NCBI GenBank assembly: GCA_016840125.1
Contig: JAEOSY010000352.1
Span: forward strand, 1-13,594
Origin: Candidatus Helarchaeota archaeon
Lineage (GTDB): Archaea; Asgardarchaeota; Lokiarchaeia; Helarchaeales; HEL-GB-A
Direction of reading: 5' to 3'
DNA: 13,594 nucleotides
In this document: positions 1 to 8,043 of the stretch, piece by piece
Layout of the letters: every line of letters starts with the position of its first letter
Position numbering within the stretch: position 1 is the first letter of the stretch
Made by a program: the position numbers and the translations under genes
The notes under the pieces: generated by a model
What the model saw: the letters and a program-made list of their open reading frames with translations, nothing else
Databases searched by the model: none
What the model was told of the DNA's origin: nothing

Positions 1-1182
<1,182 letters not shown>

Positions 1183-1184
1183 TC

Positions 1185-1212
1185 TTATTTTTTCTAAAAT
1201 CTCTTTATTTTA
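1185..1212 (+). terminator. Oligo-T terminator candidate after rpoA2
   Basis: Right after the rpoA2 stop the plus strand has a T6 run (1188-1193), a second T-rich stretch and no coding sequence. Archaeal polymerase stops at such oligo-T tracts. The 234-base gap and a promoter-like site downstream fit a transcript end here, but this is inference from composition only. Confidence 0.35.
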
Positions 1213-1345
1213 ATCATAATCAAGGTTTCTTTATAACATAAAAGACCCTAGTATGAGAAATTTATCGAAAATATTATAAATATGACAAGTCTTGTAAAAA
1301 GCATACGAATTGAACATAATTGATAGTACTTTAAAAGAAGTTTCT

Positions 1346-1365
1346 TTTTATAAAATGGTATAAAT
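1346..1365 (+). promoter_or_regulatory. Archaeal TATA-box candidate for rpl30e-nusA
   Basis: The stretch TTTTTATAAAA at 1346-1356 is followed by a second TATAAATAA at 1360-1367. It lies about 50-70 bases before the L30e ATG, where a promoter with a short leader is expected. A Shine-Dalgarno-like TTGGAGA sits at 1404-1410, seven bases ahead of the ATG. Whether the gene is read from here or from the rpoA2 transcript is unknown. Apart from this and the T-run, I see nothing else in 1183-1416. Confidence 0.45.
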
Positions 1366-1416
1366 AAGAAAGTGGAAATTTACTATTGATTTTCTTTAGC
1401 GCCTTGGAGAAATAAA

Positions 1417-1728
1417 ATGATCAATGTTGAAAATGCCATAAAAATCGCAGTAAAAACTGGCACTGTTCAGATCGGAAGTGAAAAAGCAATAAGACTTATT
1501 AAAAATGAAGCAGCTAAATTAATTATTATCGCTAGTAACTGTCCAAAAAAAATCTTAGATGATTTGGAGATCTACTGCAAATTTACAAACATCTCCATTT
1601 ATCAATACAAAGGAACTAACTGGGATTTGGGATTTTTATGCGGAAGACCTTTCATGATTTCGACACTAGCAATTATCGATCCCGGCGATAGTGATGTTTT
1701 AAAGTTACAGGATGAAGGTTCTAATTAG
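1417..1728 (+). CDS. rpl30e: Large-subunit ribosomal protein L30e
   Basis: This 103-residue protein belongs to the L7Ae/L30e/S12e/Gadd45 family and is part of the 50S subunit in archaea and eukaryotes, where it binds rRNA kink-turns. The hallmarks are visible: an N-terminal helix with KIAVKTGTVQIGSEKAIR, a central strand and turn LIIIASNCPKK, and the C-terminal YKGTNWDLGFLCGRPFMIST segment. The family's usual length is about 100 residues, so the gene is complete. The ATG is preceded at good spacing by TTGGAGA (1404-1410). Its place between rpoA2 and nusA is the classical archaeal arrangement, and the 46-base gap to nusA suggests co-transcription. Confidence 0.95.
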   Translation: MINVENAIKIAVKTGTVQIGSEKAIRLIKNEAAKLIIIASNCPKKILDDLEIYCKFTNISIYQYKGTNWDLGFLCGRPFMISTLAIIDPGDSDVLKLQDEGSN

Positions 1729-1774
1729 TTCAAGAGAGAAAATTATTAAATTATAAGTAAGTGGAAATGAATAA

Positions 1775-2206
1775 ATGACAACGGGTATCAAATTAGGCGG
1801 CAATGAAATACGGTTTATCTCTTTATTTGAGAGTATTACCGGAGCAGTTGCACGAGATTGTATTATTGACGAAGAACGAATTATTTTCATTGTAAAACCG
1901 GGTAATATTGGTCTTGCTATTGGGAAAAAAGGGATTAATATCAAAAGAGTAAGGGATTTCCTCCAAAAACCAATTGAAGTTGTAGAATTCGCACAATCCC
2001 CTGAAGATTTTATTAAAAATACACTTGCTCCTGCACGAATTAAAATGATTACGGTTACTGAGCGAAGGGATGGTAAGAAAGTTGCTATGGTAACAGTAAA
2101 TGATCAGGATCGAGGAATTGCTATTGGAAAGAACGGGAAAAATGTCGCTCGCGCCCGACTTCTAGCTAGGCGTCATTATAACATTGAAGATGTTATTATT
2201 AGTTAA
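1775..2206 (+). CDS. nusA: Archaeal NusA-like transcription factor with two KH domains
   Basis: This 143-residue protein is the short archaeal NusA: only two KH RNA-binding domains, without the S1 and N-terminal domains of bacterial NusA. The first KH loop is GKKG at residues 50-53 (within GNIGLAIGKKGINIKRV), the second GKNG at 118-121 (RGIAIGKNGKNVARAR). The linker with FIKNTLAPARI is typical of the family. It is thought to bind nascent RNA and modulate elongation or termination. It starts 46 bases after rpl30e; a GTGG lies just ahead of the ATG at 1775, but no strong Shine-Dalgarno is seen. In most archaea rps12 follows at once; here two unrelated genes intervene. Confidence 0.95.
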   Translation: MTTGIKLGGNEIRFISLFESITGAVARDCIIDEERIIFIVKPGNIGLAIGKKGINIKRVRDFLQKPIEVVEFAQSPEDFIKNTLAPARIKMITVTERRDGKKVAMVTVNDQDRGIAIGKNGKNVARARLLARRHYNIEDVIIS

Positions 2207-2253
2207 GGTTATTTCAATAAAATAAAAAAATTTACTTTTAACGGTGGCTTAAA

Positions 2254-3219
2254 ATGGAAGAGAGCCCATATGCTCTTGTATTAGGTTCGCTTGCTTTTGA
2301 TCACATCATGGAATTTCCCTATTTGTTTGGAGAAACTATTGTTGTGGAACCAAACAAAAACTTAAACGCTGCCTTTACCGTCAAGAACATGACTGTATTA
2401 AGAGGTGGAACTGGAGGGAATATTTCTTATAGTTTAAGTCTATTAGATGCCGATTGTATTTTGATTTCCGCTGCTGGAAAAGACTTTTATGAACGCGGTT
2501 ATCATCAATGTTTTCAAGAAAAGGTAAACCTAAGGGTTGAGATTTTTGAAGATCAATACACCGCAGCTGCATATATTATCTCAGATAAGAATAATAATCA
2601 AATTACTGCATTTCATGAAGGAGCTCTTCTTCAGTTAGAATCCATTGATTTAAAGTCAAAAATAAAGCCTGAAGACAATATTAAAATCGCAATTAATGCA
2701 CCTAACCCAATTAAGGCAATGATGAAATTTGCACATCAATTAAAGGACTTGGAAATTCCTATGATTTTTGATCCAGGTCAGCAAATTAAGCTTTTTTCTA
2801 AAGAACAACTAAAAGAGATTGTTCCACTTACTTCAACATTAATTGTAAATAGTGCTGAGTTCACCCTTTTTGAAAAAACACTTAAATCCGATATTATTCA
2901 TCTAAAAGAAGAAATAGATAGTATTATCGTAACATTGGGTAATACCGGGTCTATTTTATATTACAAGGGCGAAAAACTATCTATTCCCATTGCCAAAGCA
3001 AATAACGTTGTGGATCCTACAGGCGCCGGTGACTCCTTTCGGGCTGGATTTCTCAAAGGCATTCTAAGTAACTTTTCTATGAAGGATGCCTGTCAATTAG
3101 GCGCTGTAATGGGATCTTTCTGTGTTGAAGCACCTGGAGGACAGGGACATTACTGTACCCTTCCCCAAATAATCGCTCGCTATGAAAAACACTTTGGAAA
3201 CCTCCCCAAAAATCTTTAA
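2254..3219 (+). CDS. PfkB-family sugar/nucleoside kinase, bacterial-type adenosine kinase-like
   Basis: This 321-residue ribokinase-fold kinase most likely phosphorylates adenosine or a related nucleoside with ATP to make AMP in purine salvage. Signature 1 appears as RGGTGGN (residues 50-56). Signature 2 is DPTGAGDSFRAGF from residue 254, with D260 as the catalytic base. The N-terminus GSLAFDHIMEFPYLF, the HEGAL segment and the DPGQQ stretch look closer to bacterial adenosine kinases of the mycobacterial AdoK type than to sugar kinases; this is from memory of that family, and other nucleosides are possible. A GGTGG (2243-2247) six bases before the ATG supports the start. It sits 47 bases after nusA on the same strand, so it may be the last gene of the rpl30e-nusA transcript. 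Its stop lies one base from the stop of the convergent neighbour. Confidence 0.85.
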   Translation: MEESPYALVLGSLAFDHIMEFPYLFGETIVVEPNKNLNAAFTVKNMTVLRGGTGGNISYSLSLLDADCILISAAGKDFYERGYHQCFQEKVNLRVEIFEDQYTAAAYIISDKNNNQITAFHEGALLQLESIDLKSKIKPEDNIKIAINAPNPIKAMMKFAHQLKDLEIPMIFDPGQQIKLFSKEQLKEIVPLTSTLIVNSAEFTLFEKTLKSDIIHLKEEIDSIIVTLGNTGSILYYKGEKLSIPIAKANNVVDPTGAGDSFRAGFLKGILSNFSMKDACQLGAVMGSFCVEAPGGQGHYCTLPQIIARYEKHFGNLPKNL

Positions 3220-3220
3220 T

Positions 3221-4198
3221 TTAAAAATAGCAGAGCTCCTTCGCACCTGATTCAGTGAAATATTGTTGAATATTTTTATGATCTGCATGTGATGAGAGCG
3301 CAAATGATTTCACTCTAAAGTGTTGCGTTGTTGCCCAACCAGTACAAATCGCCATAGCCGCTGTTTTATATTTTTTCCTTAGTTTGGGCAGATATTTTTT
3401 ATTATATAAGTATATTGGTAATAAATAAACCCTTTTTCGTCTTGATTTCGGGGTTTTCGAGTGTGAAAAGTCCTCAAGGCTCCGATCAAATGGATTCCTT
3501 CGATAAATAAAAGTTCCTAACGGATAATAGTTGTTATGAATAAGATTATGATAGTAAATCGAAGGATGCACCCAGACATCACAATCCAAAGTCGAATTAT
3601 TTATGAGATCAGTAAGCTCCTGCCCGGTACCCAATTTTCTCGCGAAGAGGATGGAGGTACTATTCGTTCTAAATACTGATTTTATCCACTTCAAAATATT
3701 CTTATATACTGCCACTCGGGATGGAAAGACATATTTTTTGTCAGAATAGGTAGAATCGGTGATTAGTACGGAGTTTTTTCCCTTCAAAATCGTTCCTTTC
3801 TGCATCCCCATTCTTGGTTCTATACAAAAATCGCCAGTATAAATAATACTCTTCTGCTTATAGCTAATTTTATACTGTAACGACCCGATGCAATGCCCTG
3901 CATCATAAGCCTGAATAGTTATTCCATTTAACTTGATGATATCCCCGTTCTTTATAAGTTTAATATTCTCCTTCCTAAATTCACGCTTCGATCTTTCACA
4001 TATAATTTCTAAGGTGGGTTTACTTAAGTAAACCGGCTGGGTGAATTTATCAAAAGCCTGTAACTTGATATGATCTGCATGTGCGTGACTAATCAACACA
4101 AGATCCGAGTCTTTGTGAGAAAGTGGGTCAATAAATATATGATAGTTATTTAAAACAACGTGTGTTCCCGACTTCTTATAGATCTCCACGAGAATCAT
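3221..4198 (-). CDS. Metallo-beta-lactamase-fold / beta-CASP-like exonuclease homologue
   Basis: This 325-residue protein resembles the Ysh1/CPSF73-like and DNA-ligase-associated exonucleases of the metallo-beta-lactamase fold (COG1236 type), which cut RNA or DNA with two zinc ions. Visible motifs: HAHADH (H38, H40, D42, H43), AGHCIGS (H102), YTGDF (D123), DSTY with D148 as the beta-CASP motif A acid, and SSHADH (H304, motif B). The protein stops soon afterwards with ESGAKELCYF. Family members normally continue into a V-x-x-HG block with motif C histidine, which is absent here. Activity may therefore be lost or altered. The opposite-strand kinase ends one base away, so the missing tail has no room in this frame. 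No Shine-Dalgarno is seen before the ATG. A role in RNA 3'-end processing or DNA repair is inference. Confidence 0.82.
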   Translation of the reverse strand: MILVEIYKKSGTHVVLNNYHIFIDPLSHKDSDLVLISHAHADHIKLQAFDKFTQPVYLSKPTLEIICERSKREFRKENIKLIKNGDIIKLNGITIQAYDAGHCIGSLQYKISYKQKSIIYTGDFCIEPRMGMQKGTILKGKNSVLITDSTYSDKKYVFPSRVAVYKNILKWIKSVFRTNSTSILFARKLGTGQELTDLINNSTLDCDVWVHPSIYYHNLIHNNYYPLGTFIYRRNPFDRSLEDFSHSKTPKSRRKRVYLLPIYLYNKKYLPKLRKKYKTAAMAICTGWATTQHFRVKSFALSSHADHKNIQQYFTESGAKELCYF

Positions 4199-4521
4199 CC
4201 GAAATTATTAGTAGCTGTAAAGTATTTCTCTCTAACTTTTTTTTCCATTTAGATCTTACAGACTTCCCCGTAAAAATGTTTTTATTTCAATGCTGATTTA
4301 AAAAAAATCCACACTGGGGTGCCGACAATATTCTCTAAAAATCATACCACCCTCTAAAATCGCTTAAGACATACTGCTACATCAAATCCTCCTCATTTTA
4401 ACTATAGATAAATAAAGATGGCTATTTTCTTCATTAGAGGGGGGAAATGTTTTTGAGTGCCAAAGGTTTTTGAATTTCAATAAATAGGATTATTTTAATA
4501 GTTTGACTGGATCGAAATAGT
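4199..4521. other. Divergent intergenic region with S12 leader
   Basis: These 323 bases separate two divergent genes and should hold both promoters. No convincing TATA box stands out; AACTATAGATAAATAAAG near 4400-4417 is the best candidate toward rps12. A purine-rich AGAGGGGGG (about 4435-4444) sits just before a tiny open frame, ATG 4447 to TGA 4471-4473 (eight codons, MFLSAKGF), which could be a leader peptide. The last bases carry a 15-base direct repeat, TGACTGGATCGAAAT, at 4504-4518 and 4523-4537; the second copy begins inside the rps12 start codon. I see no gene or RNA here. Confidence 0.5.
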
Positions 4522-4965
4522 ATGACTGGATCGAAATCACCGGTGGGCGAATTCGCGGGTCTTGCGCTCAAGAAAAAACGCAAGAAGTTTCGCTGGAAGG
4601 ATACTAGGTATAAAAGACGTATTTTAAAATTAGTCAAGAAAGCTGATCCTTTAGAAGGAGCTCCAATGGCAAAAGGGATTGTTCTCGAAAAAGTAGGAAT
4701 CGAGAGCAAACAACCTAACTCTGCAATTCGAAAATGTGTCAGAATCCAATTGATAAAAAATGGAAAACAGATTACCGCCTTTCTGCCAGGAGATGGGGCC
4801 CTTAATTTTATTGATGAGCACGATGAAATCCTTGTTGAAGGTATCGGTGGGGCAAAAGGGCGTTCTATAGGAGATTTACCCGGAGTTCGTTGGAAAGTAA
4901 TTAAAGTCAACAATGTTTCCCTAAAGGAACTGATTATTGGGAAAAAAGAAAAACCCATCCGATAG
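4522..4965 (+). CDS. rps12: Small-subunit ribosomal protein S12 (archaeal uS12, S23 type)
   Basis: This 147-residue protein is uS12 of the 30S decoding centre. The archaeal/eukaryotic form is clear: [18 protein letters not shown], then the universal [18 protein letters not shown] and [14 protein letters not shown], and the conserved [20 protein letters not shown] near the C-terminus, ending EKPIR. The family's length is 145-148 residues. The N-terminus [20 protein letters not shown] matches the family's basic leader, supporting the ATG at 4522, although there is no strong Shine-Dalgarno and the start lies in the second copy of a short tandem repeat. Usually rps7 follows; here an unrelated gene does. 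A T6 run (4977-4982) after the stop may end the transcript. Confidence 0.97.
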   Translation: MTGSKSPVGEFAGLALKKKRKKFRWKDTRYKRRILKLVKKADPLEGAPMAKGIVLEKVGIESKQPNSAIRKCVRIQLIKNGKQITAFLPGDGALNFIDEHDEILVEGIGGAKGRSIGDLPGVRWKVIKVNNVSLKELIIGKKEKPIR

Positions 4966-4976
4966 GCATCCAACTC

Positions 4977-4982
4977 TTTTTT
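4977..4982 (+). terminator. Oligo-T terminator candidate after rps12
   Basis: A run of six T bases lies 12 bases after the rps12 stop and before the next gene. Archaeal oligo-T tracts can stop transcription, so the next gene might have a separate or reduced message. Evidence is composition only. Confidence 0.25.
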
Positions 4983-5002
4983 AAAGAAGAATGAAGAATT
5001 AA

Positions 5003-5821
5003 ATGAATATGGTTTGCGTTGTTAAACCCGAATACCAAGTTTCATATGATAAAACTTTAGTTAACAATTTTTATTTTAAAAATTTAAGGATCAATTTGCG
5101 TTATCTCTTATGTGGCCCACCTAGATCAAAAGGTGAAGGACTTTTTTATAGAATTATTCATGGGGATCACGAGACTTGCATCCAATGTATCTTTTTCTAT
5201 AAACGACAATGGATCCCCTATCACACACATGATTATCATCCATTTTACATTTATTTAGATAAGAATCACTCTGTTAAACATTTGATCATTGATGACGGGC
5301 ACCATTTTTCCAAATTACTACCAATTCAAAGGAAAAGGGATCAAAAAGCCATAAATATCACCATACTTCTACCAGATCACGGATTAACCAATCTACTTAA
5401 CAAGTTAAGTAAGATTTTCCAACCTAAACTAATCCCTCTTTTACCAGACCAAATTCAGAAATGGTGGCAGCTTAATAATATGGCGCAATTAAAATTGAGG
5501 ACAAAATTAATTGATCCTTGGGCGCCTGGCCTAGTACCTGATAAACCTCCTAAAAAAGAGAGCCTTCTATATAGGATAAACCATATTATACCCGTGAAAT
5601 TATTTCCTTCTTCGGAAAATAATTTTAAATATACGTTCAGAGATGAAGCTTTTTGCCCAAATTGTAAAAGAATGGACACTTTGGATTTTATGTCTTTTAG
5701 CCATGACAAAGTAACGGGAAAATCAGTCTTAAGAAAAAAAATGATGTGTAAGAAAAAGCATCAATATCTCATTAAATATGATTTTGAGTCAGGAAAAATT
5801 GAATACGAGACGAAAATATGA
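5003..5821 (+). CDS. Hypothetical protein with histidine-rich N-terminal half and C-terminal zinc site
   Basis: I do not recognise a family for this 272-residue protein. There is no signal peptide or membrane segment. The N-terminal half has a dense histidine/aspartate/aromatic block (residues 66-101: PYHTHDYHPFYIYLD, then IIDDGHHF), with H74, H76, H79, H100 and H101 as possible metal ligands. Residues 150-190 are rich in Trp, Pro and Lys (DPWAPGLVPDKPPKK). The C-terminus has FCPNC (C218, C221) and later CKKKH (C249, H253), spaced like a single zinc ribbon or finger. The ATG at 5003 has no clear Shine-Dalgarno; ATG 5009 is an alternative. It follows rps12 by 37 bases and its stop is 3 bases from that of the convergent phosphodiesterase gene. 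Placement beside rps12 hints at, but does not show, a link to translation or RNA. Confidence 0.8.
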   Translation: MNMVCVVKPEYQVSYDKTLVNNFYFKNLRINLRYLLCGPPRSKGEGLFYRIIHGDHETCIQCIFFYKRQWIPYHTHDYHPFYIYLDKNHSVKHLIIDDGHHFSKLLPIQRKRDQKAINITILLPDHGLTNLLNKLSKIFQPKLIPLLPDQIQKWWQLNNMAQLKLRTKLIDPWAPGLVPDKPPKKESLLYRINHIIPVKLFPSSENNFKYTFRDEAFCPNCKRMDTLDFMSFSHDKVTGKSVLRKKMMCKKKHQYLIKYDFESGKIEYETKI

Positions 5822-5824
5822 CTT

Positions 5825-6883
5825 TTAACGCTGTCTATACAATGATTTTCCCTGAAACTGGATATTCGTTTTGATATTAAAAATACTCATTATTGTGGGG
5901 CAAATATCGACTAAATTCATAGATTCAAGTGAAATTTTATCTTCAATTTTATCCGTAGAATCGTAAATAATGAAAGGGACAAAAATTTCATCATCAGTAA
6001 ATCCTCCATGACTCCCTTTTAACTTTATACCCCCAAATTCAAATCCTTTTTTAGCACATACCACAAGGTCTCCTGTTCGTTCATGGTTTAAATGGGCTCC
6101 TTCGAGCCCTGTCGAGTTAAAAACTCTATCTATAAATGGTAAGGAATACAAATGCTTCTCTAATTCTTGCAAATTGGAATTTACATAGATGTGACTACAG
6201 CGATGGGATGCAAGACATTTAACCTGAAATCCATCGTTTTTTAACTCTTCTTCCAAGTCAATATTCTCTTTAACAGTAGTCATACCGTGATCCGCTGTAA
6301 TTATAAATATAAAATCTGAATGGAGTTTATTTTTAATGTCCAATAATAACCCATCAATTTCCTCTAAGCATTGTAGGTATTCTTCCGATTTTGGACCCTC
6401 TGTCTCACCAAAACTGTCGACTCCCATGAAATTCACTAAATAGAATTGGAATTTAGCTGTTATATTTTTTAACAGATGCTTATTAACGGATAGATTTTGA
6501 TTTTTAATAGGGATTTCATCAAAGATTTTTTTCTTTACAATTAGATTAGCTCCTTTTGTGACAGGTTCGCAGATTGCACATGTACGAAATGGTAATAATT
6601 CAAAAATTGTTGGTGACCCGATATTTTCATTTGGATCAAAAAAATCGAAATTTCTAATACATTGATTTTTACGATCCCAAAACTGATTTCCAACCATACC
6701 GTGTTTCTCAGGATAGTTTCCCGTTATAATCGTTGAGTGCCCTGTATAAGTCGCCGTTGGAAAAACAGCCTCGCATTCCAAAGTGTATTTTCCTCTATTA
6801 GAGATTTCATCAATAAAGGGTGTATTAGCAGCTTTCAATTCTGCAGCTGAACATCCATCCAATATAAATAAAAATAATTTCAT
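5825..6883 (-). CDS. Type I phosphodiesterase / nucleotide pyrophosphatase-like protein (alkaline phosphatase superfamily)
   Basis: This 352-residue soluble protein has the alkaline phosphatase superfamily core of PF01663-type phosphodiesterases, which hydrolyse nucleotide or phospholipid diester bonds at a two-zinc site. Visible ligands: D9 (FILDG), the nucleophile T45 in FPTATYTGHST followed by TGNYPEKHGMVGN, D156 in VNFMGVDSFGE, D198-H199 in TADHGM, and H292 in KGSHGGF. The family's usual D-x-x-x-H pair is here D156-S-F-G-E160, so one zinc-ligand histidine is replaced by glutamate. No signal peptide or membrane helix is seen, so it acts in the cytoplasm. It lies 44 bases after UPF0201 on the same strand, probably as the last gene of that operon. 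The substrate is unknown; phosphonoacetate-hydrolase-like or phosphoglycerate-mutase-like activities are alternatives. Confidence 0.85.
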   Translation of the reverse strand: MKLFLFILDGCSAAELKAANTPFIDEISNRGKYTLECEAVFPTATYTGHSTIITGNYPEKHGMVGNQFWDRKNQCIRNFDFFDPNENIGSPTIFELLPFRTCAICEPVTKGANLIVKKKIFDEIPIKNQNLSVNKHLLKNITAKFQFYLVNFMGVDSFGETEGPKSEEYLQCLEEIDGLLLDIKNKLHSDFIFIITADHGMTTVKENIDLEEELKNDGFQVKCLASHRCSHIYVNSNLQELEKHLYSLPFIDRVFNSTGLEGAHLNHERTGDLVVCAKKGFEFGGIKLKGSHGGFTDDEIFVPFIIYDSTDKIEDKISLESMNLVDICPTIMSIFNIKTNIQFQGKSLYRQR

Positions 6884-6927
6884 TTAAAGCCCTTTTCACA
6901 ATTTATCCATATTAGAACATATTTTTT

Positions 6928-7350
6928 TTAATCTTTCTTTTGATTTTCGCTCGAAGTTAACCAATCTATTATTTCCTGAATGTTATCTGCTCTTATTACA
7001 AAGTGGATTGGTCCCAAAAAGTCCTCATTTTCAGGTTCTTTTACAAAATGTATTCGCCCCGCAAAAGCTGCCTGTTTATCCAAAAAGAAATTAATTGAAC
7101 TTTCAGTCATACCCCGTAACAATATCTTCCGTGCAGAATCCAATATGCGCTGGGCCCTTAACTTATCTCGAATTACTAAAAGTGTGTCCCTCTCCGAACT
7201 TTTTATTGTAAGATAAACGGAATTATCAATTACTTCTTCTTCAATTTGTGGATTTACTGTTATATTTGAGAAGCATTTGGCTACTTTTGTTCGATCCTCG
7301 GTCGGATGTACCGGCGTTTTCGCAATAATAAGAATATTCTCTACCCCCAT
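6928..7350 (-). CDS. UPF0201 family protein (RNA-binding-like, COG1931)
   Basis: This 140-residue protein matches the archaea-specific UPF0201 family, whose structures have an RNA-binding-like fold; its role is not established. Family features visible: an N-terminal TPVHPTEDRTKVAKCFSNI, then LRAQRILDSARKILLRGM near the middle, followed by FFLDKQAAFAGRIHFV and the late LGPIHFVI and IIDWL blocks. The ATG at 7350 overlaps the end of the UPF0200 gene by 10 bases, so the two are translated from one message. In some archaea the two families occur as a single fused protein (for example AF_1395), which supports a shared function. The C-terminus is a short charged tail (SSENQKKD). Confidence 0.9.
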   Translation of the reverse strand: MGVENILIIAKTPVHPTEDRTKVAKCFSNITVNPQIEEEVIDNSVYLTIKSSERDTLLVIRDKLRAQRILDSARKILLRGMTESSINFFLDKQAAFAGRIHFVKEPENEDFLGPIHFVIRADNIQEIIDWLTSSENQKKD

Positions 7351-7910
7351 TTATCCTCTTTTATAAGCTGGAGGATATTTCCAACTGATTCCTTAAGGGG
7401 TTTAATTTTCCCCTCATTCACAAACATAATATCTGCAAGTGCAATTATCTTGGCAATTCCGGCGTTAATTTCCCGATCATCACGTTCTTGAAACGCCTTT
7501 AAATTAGTAGTATCATCAAAGCGACTTCTCTTACAAATTCGCGCATACCGTGTTTGAGGTGATGCATGAATCGCGATGATGATAAATTTCTGGAACTTTG
7601 CTCGAAAAAGGTCAATCTCTTCAAAACTTCGAAGTCCGTCGATTATTAGAATCTTTTCTTTGATTTCCGCTACTTTTGGGAGTGTTCGTTTGGCGACCGC
7701 ATTCATTCCTTCATCTTGACGAATTTTTACCATTATCCTTCCAATATTTTCTGAATTAATCTCCAATCCATTATCAAAACAAACCTGTCGAATAATATCC
7801 CCCATAACAACCGTTGGAATACCATACTTTTTTGCAACTTCTGACACGATCGACTTTCCAGAACCTGGTAGCCCAACGACTCCAATACCTGTTTTCTTAA
7901 TTTTTTCCAT
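7341..7910 (-). CDS. UPF0200 family P-loop nucleotide kinase (dephospho-CoA-kinase-like)
   Basis: This small P-loop kinase is 189 residues long from ATG 7910. The Walker A motif GLPGSGKS is at residues 13-20, followed by VMGDIIR, the acidic strand ILIIDGLRSFEEID and a basic lid region (ARICKRSRFDDTT, then FQERDDRE). This is the pattern of archaeal UPF0200 proteins, related to adenylate and dephospho-CoA kinases (COG0237); the true substrate is not established. An in-frame TTG at 7925 would add five residues, but family members begin close to the P-loop, so I prefer ATG 7910. It is the first gene of a minus-strand operon with UPF0201 (10-base overlap) and the phosphodiesterase. Confidence 0.9.
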   Translation of the reverse strand: MEKIKKTGIGVVGLPGSGKSIVSEVAKKYGIPTVVMGDIIRQVCFDNGLEINSENIGRIMVKIRQDEGMNAVAKRTLPKVAEIKEKILIIDGLRSFEEIDLFRAKFQKFIIIAIHASPQTRYARICKRSRFDDTTNLKAFQERDDREINAGIAKIIALADIMFVNEGKIKPLKESVGNILQLIKEDKWG

Positions 7911-7974
7911 ACCATCAACACTCAATTTTTAAAAACCAAAAGACCATTCAATAAAGTAAATAAACTACTCTTGT

Positions 7975-7987
7975 CTTATATTTTATT
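7975..7987 (-). promoter_or_regulatory. TATA-box candidate for the UPF0200-UPF0201-phosphodiesterase operon
   Basis: Read on the minus strand this is AATAAAATATAAG, a good archaeal TATA-like element. It lies about 65-75 bases before ATG 7910, giving a leader of roughly 40 bases if transcription starts 25 bases downstream. No other promoter-like site stands out in the 133-base gap to the next gene upstream. Confidence 0.4.
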
Positions 7988-8043
7988 ACTGCCTGACTGT
8001 TAATAATACATCCAGATTATATTTCAATTCCCTTTCAAGGTAA

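Noticed and set aside
4434..4973. Long minus-strand open frame opposite rps12
   Set aside because: It lies fully over a strongly conserved ribosomal protein gene and its translation has no recognisable motif; it is an antisense shadow.
7911..7925. TTG 7925 as the UPF0200 start
   Set aside because: ATG 7910 is five codons downstream and gives the usual short distance to the P-loop; no Shine-Dalgarno supports the TTG.
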